A DNA stretch of 19,307 nucleotides from CAYQTE01 sp964420285 (GTDB lineage: Bacteria > Planctomycetota > Phycisphaerae > Tepidisphaerales > Tepidisphaeraceae), in contig CAYQTE010000080.1 in assembly GCA_964420285.1 (NCBI GenBank), positions 1-19,307 of the forward strand, in the 5' to 3' direction. The notes under the pieces are model-generated. The model worked only from the letters and a program-made list of their open reading frames with translations. It did not search any database and was not told the DNA's origin. The first letter of the stretch is position 1, and each line of letters opens with the position of its first letter. A program made the position numbers and the translations under genes. Below are positions 1 through 7,049 of the stretch, piece by piece.

Positions 1-32
1 TCCAGTACAAGGGGAGGAGGAAAAGACAGGCT

Positions 33-109
33 CCCGGAAAATCGGGCACACTCCCCCCGGCGTACCAGGGGAGGAGGAAAATGCGCCTGGCCGAAAGAAT
101 GGCCACGCC
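33..109 (+). repeat. 77-nt direct repeat, copy 1
   Basis: This segment matches 316-392 at a constant offset of 283 nt with no indels and about six mismatches. It contains the CCCG-GAAAAT-CGGG hairpin, then the CGGCGTACCAGGGGAGGAGG box, then a second small hairpin, TGGCC-GAAAGAAT-GGCCA. The preserved hairpins and the substitution-only divergence suggest a structured repeat unit rather than chance similarity. Confidence 0.85.
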
Positions 110-154
110 GCCACGAAGGAGAGTGCCCGAATTTCCGGGAGGCCGCCTTTTCAT

Positions 155-281
155 CCTCCCCTGGTACGCCGGGGGAGGAGTGAGGTGGGGGTTTTTCGCG
201 CGGCGCTCCATCGCTTGACCGGCATCGAACGTCGCCACGGGCGGCCCCCACCCCGACCCTCCCCCGGAATACCAGGGGAGG
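155..281. repeat. Inverted repeat, arms 155-191 and 245-281
   Basis: The left arm (155-191) and the reverse complement of the right arm (245-281) are both 37 nt and differ at about six positions. Each contains the CCTCCCCTGGTA box and a run ending in GGTGGGGG. The 53-nt spacer between the arms shows nothing recognisable. This is the arrangement of a REP/BIME-like or MITE-like palindromic element. A cruciform or transcript hairpin is possible, but no T-tract follows, so it is not a classical terminator. Confidence 0.75.
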
Positions 282-315
282 GGGAAAGAGCTTGGCCTGC
301 ATCGACTTATGTTTG

Positions 316-392
316 CCCGGAAAATCGGGCGTTCTCGCCCCGGCGTACCAGGGGATGAGGAAAATGCGCCTGGCCGAGAGAATGGCCACGCC
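316..392 (+). repeat. 77-nt direct repeat, copy 2
   Basis: Second copy of the unit at 33-109. Most differences fall just after the first hairpin (331-337); there is one change in the GGGGATGAGG box and one in the loop of the TGGCC/GGCCA hairpin. It lies just upstream of the putative exporter promoter. Confidence 0.85.
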
Positions 393-418
393 CACAGGAA
401 GTGCGCGGCGTCTTCGCC

Positions 419-447
419 TTGCCGGGGGGGTGTGGCGTCGATATAAA
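419..447 (+). promoter_or_regulatory. Putative sigma70-type promoter of the exporter operon
   Basis: A TTGCCG hexamer (419-424) and a TATAAA hexamer (442-447) are separated by 17 nt, close to the consensus spacing. The predicted start near 454 would leave a leader of about 36 nt before the ATG at 490. This supports the downstream start chosen for the permease. It is a motif match only. Confidence 0.45.
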
Positions 448-489
448 GCGATATCGCGTTGCGATGGCGGACGCGGCGGTATTGCGCTC

Positions 490-1356
490 ATGTCTACAAC
501 CACGGCGAGCGACGTTTTTCGCACGGATCGGGTTTCGGCCGGGTGGGCGTCGCTGCATCCGCTGCGGTGGGCGGTCGATCTGATCCGGCGGCGGCAGTTT
601 CTGTGGCGGTTTGCGGTGCGGGAGATTCAGGGCCGGTATCGGGGTTCGTATCTGGGGATCGCCTGGGCGCTGGTGACGCCGGTGCTGATGTTACTTGTGT
701 ATACGTTTGTATTTCACACGATTCTGGGGCTGCAATGGGAGAACGGGCCGGACAATTTTGTCGCGTACGCCACGCAGGTGTTCAGCGGGATCGTGGCGTT
801 CGGGGTGTTTTCCGAATCCGTGACGCGGGCGCCGCTGCTGATCGTGCAAAACGCCAATTACGTGAAGAAGGTCGTCTTTCCGCTGCAGATTCTGCCGGCC
901 AGCCTGGTGGTGGCGGCGGTGGTGCATTCGCTGCTGAGCCTGCTGGTGCTGGTGATCTTCGTGATGGTGGGCGGCATGACGCTGCACTGGAGTCTGCTGT
1001 ATCTGCCGCTGGTCTACGCGCCGCTGGTGCTGCTGACGCTGGGGTGCTCGTGGCTGCTGGCGGCGCTGGGGGTTTTCCTTCGCGATATCGGCAATCTGGT
1101 GACGGTCATCATGCAGTTGCTCTTTTTTCTGACGCCGATCATGTACAGCGGCAATAAACTGACGGGCATCAAGCGAACGGCGATGATGCTCAATCCGCTG
1201 GCGGTGATCGTCATCAATTTCCGCCGTGTCGTCAACGAAGGCGCGGCGCCGCGGTGGACGGGGCTGACGGTTCTGACGGCGGTGTCACTGGCGGCGGCGG
1301 TGGTGGGGTATGCGTTTTTCCAGACCATCAAGCGAGCGTTTGCCGATGTCATCTGA
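490..1356 (+). CDS. wzm: Polysaccharide ABC exporter, permease subunit (Wzm/RfbA type)
   Basis: This 288-aa integral membrane protein belongs to the ABC-2 family that exports O-antigen-like or other undecaprenyl-linked glycans, or teichoic-acid-type polymers, across the inner membrane. The amphipathic N-terminus (WRFAVREIQGRYRGSYLG, residues 39-56) and LGIAWALVTPVLMLLVY (55-71) are typical of the family. Hydrophobic segments lie near 57-80, 95-115, 135-163, 168-196, 203-220 and 258-277. Conserved loops are NANYVKKVVFP (121-131) and VFLRDIGN (195-202). The frame stays open upstream to 292, but that extension crosses the repeat block and has no permease character. I chose the ATG at 490, which lies behind a plausible promoter. 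The ATPase gene overlaps the 3' end by 11 nt, so the two are co-translated. The exported glycan cannot be read from the sequence. Confidence 0.9.
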   Translation: MSTTTASDVFRTDRVSAGWASLHPLRWAVDLIRRRQFLWRFAVREIQGRYRGSYLGIAWALVTPVLMLLVYTFVFHTILGLQWENGPDNFVAYATQVFSGIVAFGVFSESVTRAPLLIVQNANYVKKVVFPLQILPASLVVAAVVHSLLSLLVLVIFVMVGGMTLHWSLLYLPLVYAPLVLLTLGCSWLLAALGVFLRDIGNLVTVIMQLLFFLTPIMYSGNKLTGIKRTAMMLNPLAVIVINFRRVVNEGAAPRWTGLTVLTAVSLAAAVVGYAFFQTIKRAFADVI

Positions 1357-2644
1357 AGTGCCGGTCATATCGGTTCGCGGGCTGGGCAAGGTGTATCACC
1401 TGTACGATCGGGCGCAGGACCGGCTCAAGCAGGCGTTCATGTGGGGCCGGCGGCAGTATTACCGCGAATTCTGGGCCTTGCGCGACATTCAATTCGACAT
1501 CCCGCGCGGGCAGGTGGTGGGCGTCATCGGCCGCAACGGCGCGGGCAAGAGCACGCTGCTGCAGATCATCTGCGGCGTGCTGCAACCGACGACGGGGACG
1601 GCCGAGGTGCATGGCCGGGTGGCAGCGCTGCTGGAACTGGGCAGCGGGTTCAATCCGGAATTCACCGGGCGCGAAAACGTGTATATGAACGCCGCGATCC
1701 TGGGCCTGTCGCAGGAGCAGATCGACCAGCGGTATGACAGGATCGTGCAGTTCGCGGAGATCGGGCCGTTTATCGATCAGCCGACCAAGACGTATTCCAG
1801 CGGGATGACGATGCGGCTGGCGTTTGCGATCACGGTGCATGTGGATGCGGATGTGCTGGTGGTCGATGAGGCGCTGAGCGTGGGCGACGTGGCGTTTCAG
1901 TTCAAGTGTCTGCATCATCTCGAGCAGCTTCTGGATCGCGGCGTGACCATCCTGCTGGTCTCGCACGACATTCAACTGGTCAAGGGATATTGCTCGCGGG
2001 CGCTGTATCTGAAGGAGAACAAACTCTCGTTCGACGGCGACTGCGAAACCGCCACGGAACTGTATCTCAAGGACATGCGCGCCTTCCGCGCGAACCAGGG
2101 CGAGGTGCAGATCAAGGCGGCGCTGTCGGCCGACATGGGGATCCGATTCGGCGGTGAAAAGGGCCGGCTGGTGAGCGTGACGCTGGGCGGCCAGGGCGCC
2201 GACGGGCTCGATGAGCGGCGGAATTTCTTCACGCCGGGCGATCGCGTATGGCTGGACGTGCGGGCGTGGATCGACAAATCCGTGCGCTGGCCGAGGCTGT
2301 CGATCCTGGTCCGCGACGTGCGCGGGTACAATTTATTCGGGTTCAACACGGCGTATGCCCAATGCACGCTGGTTGCCGACGCCGATGGCATCATCGCCGG
2401 GCGGTTCCGGTTTACGTGCCATCTTCAACCGGGCGATTATTCGATCACGGTGCGGGTGATGGATTTCATTTCGGAGACGGCCAACGAATTGCTTGATAAA
2501 CAGGTCAACAGCGCCACGTTCAAGGTCACAAGCCGGCAGAAGACGTTTGACGGCGTGGTGGACCTGGCCGGCACATTTGAACCGGCCGGCGGCGCGGCGG
2601 CAGCGGTTGCGGCGGAAGTCAATCAACCAGCGGCCGGAGGATGA
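1346..2644 (+). CDS. wzt: Polysaccharide ABC exporter, ATPase with C-terminal glycan-binding-like domain (Wzt)
   Basis: This 432-aa protein is the nucleotide-binding subunit partnering the upstream permease. It shows Walker A GRNGAGKST (62-70), a TYSSGMTMR signature (149-157), Walker B DVLVVDEAL (169-177) and the switch His in VSHD (His207). The stretch GFNPEFTGRENVYMNAAILG (101-120) is characteristic of Wzt/TagH-type transporters. Residues from about 260 to 420 form an extra beta-rich domain resembling Wzt C-terminal domains, which in O9a-type systems recognise the modified non-reducing end of the glycan before export. Its presence suggests export of a finished, capped polymer. The ATG at 1346 starts within the permease 3' end. 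An upstream in-frame ATG at 1310 is less likely because it adds 12 unrelated residues inside the permease gene. The 3' end overlaps the convergent acetyltransferase gene by 22 nt. Confidence 0.92.
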   Translation: MSSEVPVISVRGLGKVYHLYDRAQDRLKQAFMWGRRQYYREFWALRDIQFDIPRGQVVGVIGRNGAGKSTLLQIICGVLQPTTGTAEVHGRVAALLELGSGFNPEFTGRENVYMNAAILGLSQEQIDQRYDRIVQFAEIGPFIDQPTKTYSSGMTMRLAFAITVHVDADVLVVDEALSVGDVAFQFKCLHHLEQLLDRGVTILLVSHDIQLVKGYCSRALYLKENKLSFDGDCETATELYLKDMRAFRANQGEVQIKAALSADMGIRFGGEKGRLVSVTLGGQGADGLDERRNFFTPGDRVWLDVRAWIDKSVRWPRLSILVRDVRGYNLFGFNTAYAQCTLVADADGIIAGRFRFTCHLQPGDYSITVRVMDFISETANELLDKQVNSATFKVTSRQKTFDGVVDLAGTFEPAGGAAAAVAAEVNQPAAGG

Positions 2645-3264
2645 CTCGACACGCCATTTGATTCACGCACGGCTCCTGCGCCGTTGCTTAAGGCCTGCCA
2701 ATCCTGATCGGTCATGGCGAAGAGCGTAAGGTTGCGTACTGTGCCATCCATTCCCATCAAGCCGTTGCGGAGTTCAGCCTCGCGGATCATGCCGACGCGC
2801 TGGGCGACGCGAATGCTGCGCTGGTTGGTCGAATCGCAGCGAATCTCGATCCGCCGGGCCGCCAGCGTGTCGAATCCAAATCGCAGGATTCCGCGCACCG
2901 CCTCGGTGATGTAGCCCTGGCGCTCAAACCGCGTGCGGCACCAGTATCCAACCTCGAAACACGGGATGTTCCAGTCGCGCACATGCAAACCGCTCGACCC
3001 GACGAACAGCCCGGAGGTCTTGTCGATCAACCGCAAAATCAGATCCTTGCGACTCAAGAATTCGGCGTACGCCAGCCGCGAATTCTCCTCCGATTGCTGG
3101 ACGCTCGGCCGTTCCTTCGCCCAGGGCATGCATTGGTGCAGAGCCTCAAACGTCTCCAGAACCGCCTCGTTCAAACCGGGCCCATCGCCGGCGCGTGGCA
3201 CGCGTATGACCATTCGCTCAGTTTCAAACGATTCCGGAATATCCCGCAGGATTGGCTTATCCAT
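2623..3264 (-). CDS. GNAT-family N-acetyltransferase (RimJ/RimL-like)
   Basis: This 213-aa cytoplasmic protein has the layout of the RimJ/RimL branch of GNAT acetyltransferases, which use acetyl-CoA to acetylate protein N-termini or small amines. The N-terminal TERMVIRVPRAGD (residues 15-27) matches the common T-x-R-L-x-I-R-x-x-x-x-x-D start. The acetyl-CoA-binding loop RFERQGYITEA (112-122) follows FEVGYWC. The region DSTNQRSIRVAQRVGM (144-159) corresponds to motif B, including the usual N-x-x-S-x-x-V-x-x-x-x-G pattern. The last 20 or so residues are low complexity. It is convergent with the exporter ATPase gene and divergent from the tRNA. Its substrate cannot be predicted, and nothing ties it functionally to the exporter. 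Confidence 0.85.
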   Translation of the reverse strand: MDKPILRDIPESFETERMVIRVPRAGDGPGLNEAVLETFEALHQCMPWAKERPSVQQSEENSRLAYAEFLSRKDLILRLIDKTSGLFVGSSGLHVRDWNIPCFEVGYWCRTRFERQGYITEAVRGILRFGFDTLAARRIEIRCDSTNQRSIRVAQRVGMIREAELRNGLMGMDGTVRNLTLFAMTDQDWQALSNGAGAVRESNGVSSHPPAAG

Positions 3265-3316
3265 GCCGCAAATCTACTCGGCCGGCTGCATGACCGACAA
3301 TGGCCGCCAATGGCGG

Positions 3317-3345
3317 TTGATTGTCCGCCCCCCGCACGCTACCAT
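3317..3345 (+). promoter_or_regulatory. Putative promoter of tRNA-Pro
   Basis: TTGATT (3317-3322) and TACCAT (3340-3345) are spaced by 17 nt, and the predicted start lies a few nucleotides before the tRNA 5' end at 3357. A small inverted repeat (GCCGCC-AAT-GGCGGT, about 3303-3317) sits immediately upstream. It is a motif match only, in a GC-rich spacer where the TTGATT stands out. Confidence 0.4.
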
Positions 3346-3356
3346 CGGCGGCGCTA

Positions 3357-3432
3357 CGGGGTGTAGCTCAGCTTGGTTTAGAGCGCTTGGTTCGGGACCA
3401 AGAGGTCGTAAGTTCAAATCTTATCACCCCGA
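3357..3432 (+). tRNA. tRNA-Pro (anticodon CGG)
   Basis: A complete 76-nt cloverleaf can be folded. The acceptor stem pairs CGGGGTG (3357-3363) with CACCCCG (3425-3431), and the discriminator is A at 3432. The D stem pairs GCTC with GAGC. The anticodon stem pairs CTTGG with CCAAG around the loop TTCGGGA, placing anticodon CGG at 3393-3395, which reads the CCG proline codon. The T arm is GTAAG-TTCAAAT-CTTAT with one G:U pair. The 3' CCA is not encoded and must be added enzymatically. Confidence 0.96.
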
Positions 3433-3453
3433 TTCGCCTGCCGGGCGAATTGA

Positions 3454-3523
3454 GCAGTAGAGCAGGTGAACAGTGGAGCAGGAGAAAACGCCGACGCTCC
3501 ACTGTGGTCTCCTGCTCAACTGC
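3454..3523. repeat. Long imperfect hairpin between tRNA-Pro and the ACP gene
   Basis: The left arm at 3454-3479 pairs with 3496-3523; the arms are 26 and 28 nt with a few mismatches and a small bulge around a 16-nt loop. The right arm is followed by TTTATTC, a weak T-rich run. It may terminate the tRNA transcript or process its 3' end, or it may be an inserted palindromic repeat. A second, shorter stem (ATTCGCC/GGCGAAT, 3432-3450) begins at the tRNA discriminator base. Confidence 0.7.
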
Positions 3524-3548
3524 TTTATTCCCCGCTGGAGAGGCTGAC

Positions 3549-3791
3549 GTGGACGACATTATCGGCCGGTTGCAAAATGTGTTTCGCGATGTCTTCGACA
3601 GCGAGGATCTGGTTATCGGGCTGCAGACAACGGCGGCCGATGTCGAGGGGTGGGATTCCATCAATCACGTGAATCTGGTGCTGGCGGTGGAGCGGGAGTT
3701 CAAAGTGCGGCTGTCATCGTCGGCCATCGCACGATTGAAGAACGTGGGTGATCTGGTGACACTGCTGGGGACCGCCGCGAGAAAACCCTGA
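3549..3791 (+). CDS. Acyl carrier protein (DltC-like role)
   Basis: This 80-aa acidic protein has the four-helix carrier-protein pattern. The phosphopantetheine attachment site is Ser37 in GWDSINHVNL (34-43), matching the D-S-x-x-x-V/L signature. It would carry an acyl group as a thioester for the FkbH-like and MBOAT proteins encoded just downstream. I chose the GTG at 3549 because a good ribosome-binding site, GGAGAGG (3537-3543), lies 5 nt upstream. The open frame extending back across the tRNA and hairpin is not coding. An 82-nt gap separates it from the FkbH-like gene. The isolated carrier, with no fatty-acid synthesis genes around it, points to a dedicated loading and transfer pathway, not general lipid synthesis. 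Confidence 0.9.
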   Translation: MDDIIGRLQNVFRDVFDSEDLVIGLQTTAADVEGWDSINHVNLVLAVEREFKVRLSSSAIARLKNVGDLVTLLGTAARKP

Positions 3792-3873
3792 TATCGCGGG
3801 GGCGAATCGGCCCGATCCGGCCGATATAAAGCCAAGGCACGATGCCTGCAACTTGCCCCAAGGCTGGTGGTAC

Positions 3874-5715
3874 GTGAACGCTGCGGAGAGTCTGGCGCGA
3901 TTCAAGAAGCTGCGAGCGGCCGGGGAGATTGCGTCGGCACTGGATTCGCTGCAGCAGGATTTGCGGCGGGGGGTGTTCGACGCGGATACGCTGGATCAGG
4001 CCGGGCGGTTGCTCATTCGCCATTCGGAGTCGTTTCCACCGGAACCCAGGGCGCTGTCGGTGCTGCTGGCAGGCCAGTTCACGACGTCGTGGCTGGTGGG
4101 GGCGCTGACGGCGGTGGCATGGGGGCGCGGCAAGGCGACGCTGGTGCGGGAGGGGGGCTATGACAACGTGATACAGGATTTGGCGGCTGTCGCGTCGCCG
4201 GTGGACGTTGTGGTGCTGGCGCCCTGGACGCAGCGGTTTCTGGGCCGGGACGATCGTCCGGCGGAGCGTCGGATCGAGGACGAGTTGAGTTTTCTGCGGC
4301 GGGCGTGGGAACTGACGGCGCGGGCCGGGGCGGCGCTTGTACAAATAGGCTACGATTGGGAACGTCCGGGGCCGTTGGGATATTGTCTGTCGGGCCTTGC
4401 CGGCGGGCGCGTGGATGCGGTTCGGGAGCTTAACGAGCAGGTGCGGCGGGAGCTGCCGAAGGGGGCGTATTTTGTGGACCTGGAGCTTGTGGCGGGAGAG
4501 GTGGGCAGAGCGGCGTTCTATGACGCGCGCTCGTACCACTGGACCAAGCAGCCGTTCAGCCGGGTTGGGGTGGCCAGGTTGTGCGAACATCTCTGGGCTG
4601 GTGTGCGCGCGGTGACGACGGGGCCGAAGAAAGTGCTGGTTCTGGACCTGGATAACACGCTGTGGGGCGGCGTGGTGGGCGAGGTGGGGGCGATGGGGGT
4701 GGAACTGGGCGAGACGGCCGATGGGGAGGCGTTTTGCGCGTTTCAGCGGGAGATAGCCGGTCTGGCCGAGCGGGGGATCGTGCTGGCCGTTTGCTCGAAG
4801 AACAATCCCGCCGACGCCCGCGAGGTGTTTGAGAAGAACCCGCAGATGATTCTGAAAATGGCGGATTTTGCCGCCTTCGAGGCGACATGGGATCCCAAGC
4901 CGGAGGTGATCGGGAGGATCGCCAGGAGCCTGCGCCTGGGGCTGGACAGTTTCGTTTTCTTTGACGACAGCCCCGCGGAACGCGAGCACGTTCTGCAATC
5001 GCTGCCGGACGTGGAGGTCGTGGATGTGCCGGGCGATCCGGCCGGGTACGTTGGCGCGCTGCAGGCGGGATTGTGGTTCGAGGCGGTGGGAGTCACTCAG
5101 GCCGATCGCATGCGCAAGGAACAATATCGCCAGGAGGAGCAGAGACGCGAGTTGGAACAGGGTTCGGTTTCGGTGCAGTCGTATCTGGAATCGCTGCAGA
5201 TGGTGGCCGACGTTCGCTTGCTGGATGAGCCGGACATGGACCGGGCCGTGCAGTTGCTGGGCAAGACGAATCAATTCAACCTGACGACGCGGCGGCACAC
5301 GGCGGAGATTGTCCGTAGTATGCTCGCCGCGCCGCGAAGCGTCGCGCTGACGCTGCGGCTGGCGGATCGTTTTGGGGATGCGGGATTGGTGTCCCTGGTG
5401 CTGGCGATGCCGCCCGGCGAGGCGAATTCGACGATATTGCGGATCGACACGTGGCTGATGTCGTGCCGCGTGATCGGAAGAACGGTGGAGGATTATCTGC
5501 TGAATCAGCTCGTCGAGCGGGCGCGAACGCTGGATTACCGCAGTCTGCAAGGCGAGTATATCCCCACGGCCAAGAACCAACTGGTTGCGGACCTGTACGA
5601 TCGACTGGGGTTTGCGCGTGGCGCCGACCGGCCGGATGGCGGGCGCGAGTATGTGCTGGATCTCTCGCGTTACGTGGCGCGGCCCTCGTCGATCAAGCCG
5701 GTGAATAGTTCATGA
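3874..5715 (+). CDS. FkbH-like HAD-IIIC / GNAT-type acyl loading protein
   Basis: About 613 aa. The N-terminal third resembles the helical plus SGNH-like region common in FkbH-family proteins. A HAD-IIIC domain follows, with motif I VLDLDNTLWGG (256-266; aspartates 258 and 260), AVCSKNN (about 310-316) containing the conserved Ser/Lys region, and FFDDSPAER as the acidic motif. The C-terminal roughly 150 residues are GNAT-like (SLQGEYIPTAKNQLVADLYDRLGF). Characterised FkbH/OzmB-type enzymes take the glyceryl group from 1,3-bisphosphoglycerate, remove phosphate and load it onto an ACP. A similar role on the upstream ACP is the natural prediction; the actual acyl group is inferred. I prefer the GTG at 3874, after GGTGG, over the TTG at 3853. 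The stop overlaps the MBOAT start as ATGA. Confidence 0.88.
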   Translation: MNAAESLARFKKLRAAGEIASALDSLQQDLRRGVFDADTLDQAGRLLIRHSESFPPEPRALSVLLAGQFTTSWLVGALTAVAWGRGKATLVREGGYDNVIQDLAAVASPVDVVVLAPWTQRFLGRDDRPAERRIEDELSFLRRAWELTARAGAALVQIGYDWERPGPLGYCLSGLAGGRVDAVRELNEQVRRELPKGAYFVDLELVAGEVGRAAFYDARSYHWTKQPFSRVGVARLCEHLWAGVRAVTTGPKKVLVLDLDNTLWGGVVGEVGAMGVELGETADGEAFCAFQREIAGLAERGIVLAVCSKNNPADAREVFEKNPQMILKMADFAAFEATWDPKPEVIGRIARSLRLGLDSFVFFDDSPAEREHVLQSLPDVEVVDVPGDPAGYVGALQAGLWFEAVGVTQADRMRKEQYRQEEQRRELEQGSVSVQSYLESLQMVADVRLLDEPDMDRAVQLLGKTNQFNLTTRRHTAEIVRSMLAAPRSVALTLRLADRFGDAGLVSLVLAMPPGEANSTILRIDTWLMSCRVIGRTVEDYLLNQLVERARTLDYRSLQGEYIPTAKNQLVADLYDRLGFARGADRPDGGREYVLDLSRYVARPSSIKPVNSS

Positions 5716-6863
5716 CCTTTTCGGTAGTCGACATAACGACGCCGCAGTTCTGGCTCGTGGTGCTGGGAGGATGCCTCTTCCTGACGCCGGTCGTGCAGGC
5801 GGACCTTCGCCGCGCGCTGTGGGCGACGATCAACCTCGTGTTCCTGTGGCTTCTGCTGGGCAAGGGGCTTCTTGCGGTTGCGGCGGGGCTGGTTCTTGTC
5901 TATCTCCTGCTGCGATCGCTGACGATTGAACGTCCGCTGCCGCTGGTCATCGTGACGTTGCTGGCCGCCATCGCCCTGTTCGTCGTTCACAAGCTGCCGT
6001 GGATCGGCGAGGATCTGAAAATTCCGGCCGTGCATCCGATCCTTGTGACTGTCGGATATTCGTACGTGTTTTTGCGGTTGGTCGATGTGGCGCGGGCGAC
6101 ATGGGAACGGCGTTATCCGCCGCCGAAGCTCGTTGACCTGGTCAACTATCTGGTGCCGTTTCACATGCTGGCGGCCGGTCCGATCCAGGCGTGGGATGAA
6201 TTCGTGGAACAGCCCAGGATTCCGGCGGCGCTATCGACGGGGCAGGCGTTTTCCATGCTGGAGCGGATCGTGCATGGGTTGTTCAAGAAATACGTTCTGG
6301 CGTTTGTCGTGCTGAAGGTGTTTCTGACGCAGGGTCGGGCGACCGGGTGGTATCGGCTGGTCGAAATCAACATGGCGTACATCTGGCTCTACCTGGACTT
6401 CAGCGCCTACAGCGACATCGCGGTGGGCATTGGCGGCCTGCTGGGCGTGGCGACGCCGGAAAATTTCCGCCGTCCCTATCTGGCCCGCAATATCACCGAT
6501 TTCTGGGAGCGGTGGCACATCTCGCTTTCGATGTGGATTCGCCGCAACCTGTTCTTTCCGATGCAGATGGCGCTGGTTCGCCGCACCGGCGGGAAGCACG
6601 CGCTGTGGTGCGCGAGCATCGCGATTTTCATCTCGTTTGTACTGTGCGGCGCATGGCACGGGCTGAACCGGCCGTTCCTGTTGTGGGGCCTGGCCAACGC
6701 CGGCGGGCTGATCGCGGTGAATCTCTACCGGCACTGGCTGAAGAACCGGCTGGGCAGCAAGGGCGTGGCGAGATACATGTCGTCGGTTCCCATTCGGATA
6801 TTGGCAGTGGCGTGTACATTTGAGTTCATCGCGTTTACGGTGAAATTGATCGCGGATCGATAG
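5712..6863 (+). CDS. MBOAT family O-acyltransferase (DltB/AlgI-like)
   Basis: This 383-aa multi-spanning protein belongs to the membrane-bound O-acyltransferase family, which passes acyl groups through the membrane to extracytoplasmic polymers. Diagnostic stretches are DFSAYSDIAVGIGGLLG (229-245), NFRRPYLARNITDFWERWHISL (251-272, with the conserved His269) and CGAWHG (312-317), where His316 is the expected catalytic histidine in a membrane funnel. At 383 aa it is close to DltB length and shorter than AlgI (about 520 aa). The start overlaps the FkbH-like stop by 4 nt (ATGA), indicating translational coupling. With an ACP and loader upstream and a DltX-like peptide and SGNH protein downstream, it is best placed as the central transferase of a Dlt-like cassette acting on an exported glycan. 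Confidence 0.92.
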   Translation: MTFSVVDITTPQFWLVVLGGCLFLTPVVQADLRRALWATINLVFLWLLLGKGLLAVAAGLVLVYLLLRSLTIERPLPLVIVTLLAAIALFVVHKLPWIGEDLKIPAVHPILVTVGYSYVFLRLVDVARATWERRYPPPKLVDLVNYLVPFHMLAAGPIQAWDEFVEQPRIPAALSTGQAFSMLERIVHGLFKKYVLAFVVLKVFLTQGRATGWYRLVEINMAYIWLYLDFSAYSDIAVGIGGLLGVATPENFRRPYLARNITDFWERWHISLSMWIRRNLFFPMQMALVRRTGGKHALWCASIAIFISFVLCGAWHGLNRPFLLWGLANAGGLIAVNLYRHWLKNRLGSKGVARYMSSVPIRILAVACTFEFIAFTVKLIADR

Positions 6864-6872
6864 GCGGGACGC

Positions 6873-7049
6873 ATGAGCAAGCTCACGAGCCAGGTCGAAT
6901 CGCCGCCGCAGGCGGGCGGGATTGAATTGCCGCCGCAAAACTGCGGAGCGATGAGGTATTTTTGGCGGGCGATGTGGCTGGCCATCCGCCTGGCGGCGGT
7001 GCTGGTTCTCATTCACCAGGGAAGCACGTTCTTTTACCAGGGATTCTAG
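6873..7049 (+). CDS. DltX-like single-pass membrane peptide with C-terminal FFYQGF
   Basis: This 58-aa gene has a polar, proline-rich N-terminus, one hydrophobic segment (about residues 30-47) and the last residues GSTFFYQGF, so the C-terminus would lie outside the cytoplasm. In Gram-positive Dlt systems the small protein DltX has the same build and ends in an F-x-Y-x-x-F motif, whose tyrosine carries the acyl group between DltC/DltB and DltD. Here Tyr55 occupies that position exactly. The gene starts 9 nt after the MBOAT stop and ends one base before the GTG of the SGNH gene. Annotation pipelines could easily miss it. The assignment rests on motif, topology and gene order, not on full-length similarity. 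Confidence 0.82.
   Translation: MSKLTSQVESPPQAGGIELPPQNCGAMRYFWRAMWLAIRLAAVLVLIHQGSTFFYQGF

Larger units (their letters stand above)
1..400. repeat. GC-rich dispersed repeat block, no gene
   Basis: This gene-free stretch is built from copies of two short motifs. The first is a GTACCAGGGGAGGAGGAAAA-like box, seen near 5-24, 63-81 and 346-364 on the + strand, near 147-166 on the - strand, and in degenerate form near 270-287. The second is a small hairpin, CCCGGAAAATCGGG, at 33-46 and 316-329, with an inverted degenerate copy at 125-139. Similar GC-rich intergenic repeats are frequent in planctomycete genomes. I see no convincing coding sequence before the exporter gene. Confidence 0.8.

Noticed and set aside
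1..400. CRISPR array
   Set aside because: The repeats are few, differ in orientation and spacing, and lack uniform spacers. No cas genes are present.
3823..3832. GATATAAAGC before the FkbH-like gene, also present at the exporter promoter (440-449), each near a GATATCGCG
   Set aside because: No suitable -35 hexamer at the second site, and the order of the two short motifs is reversed. The similarity could be chance.
3700..5580. A 626-aa open frame on the - strand opposite the FkbH-like gene
   Set aside because: Same antisense artefact: Arg/Pro/His-rich with no motifs, while the + strand frame has clear HAD-IIIC motifs.
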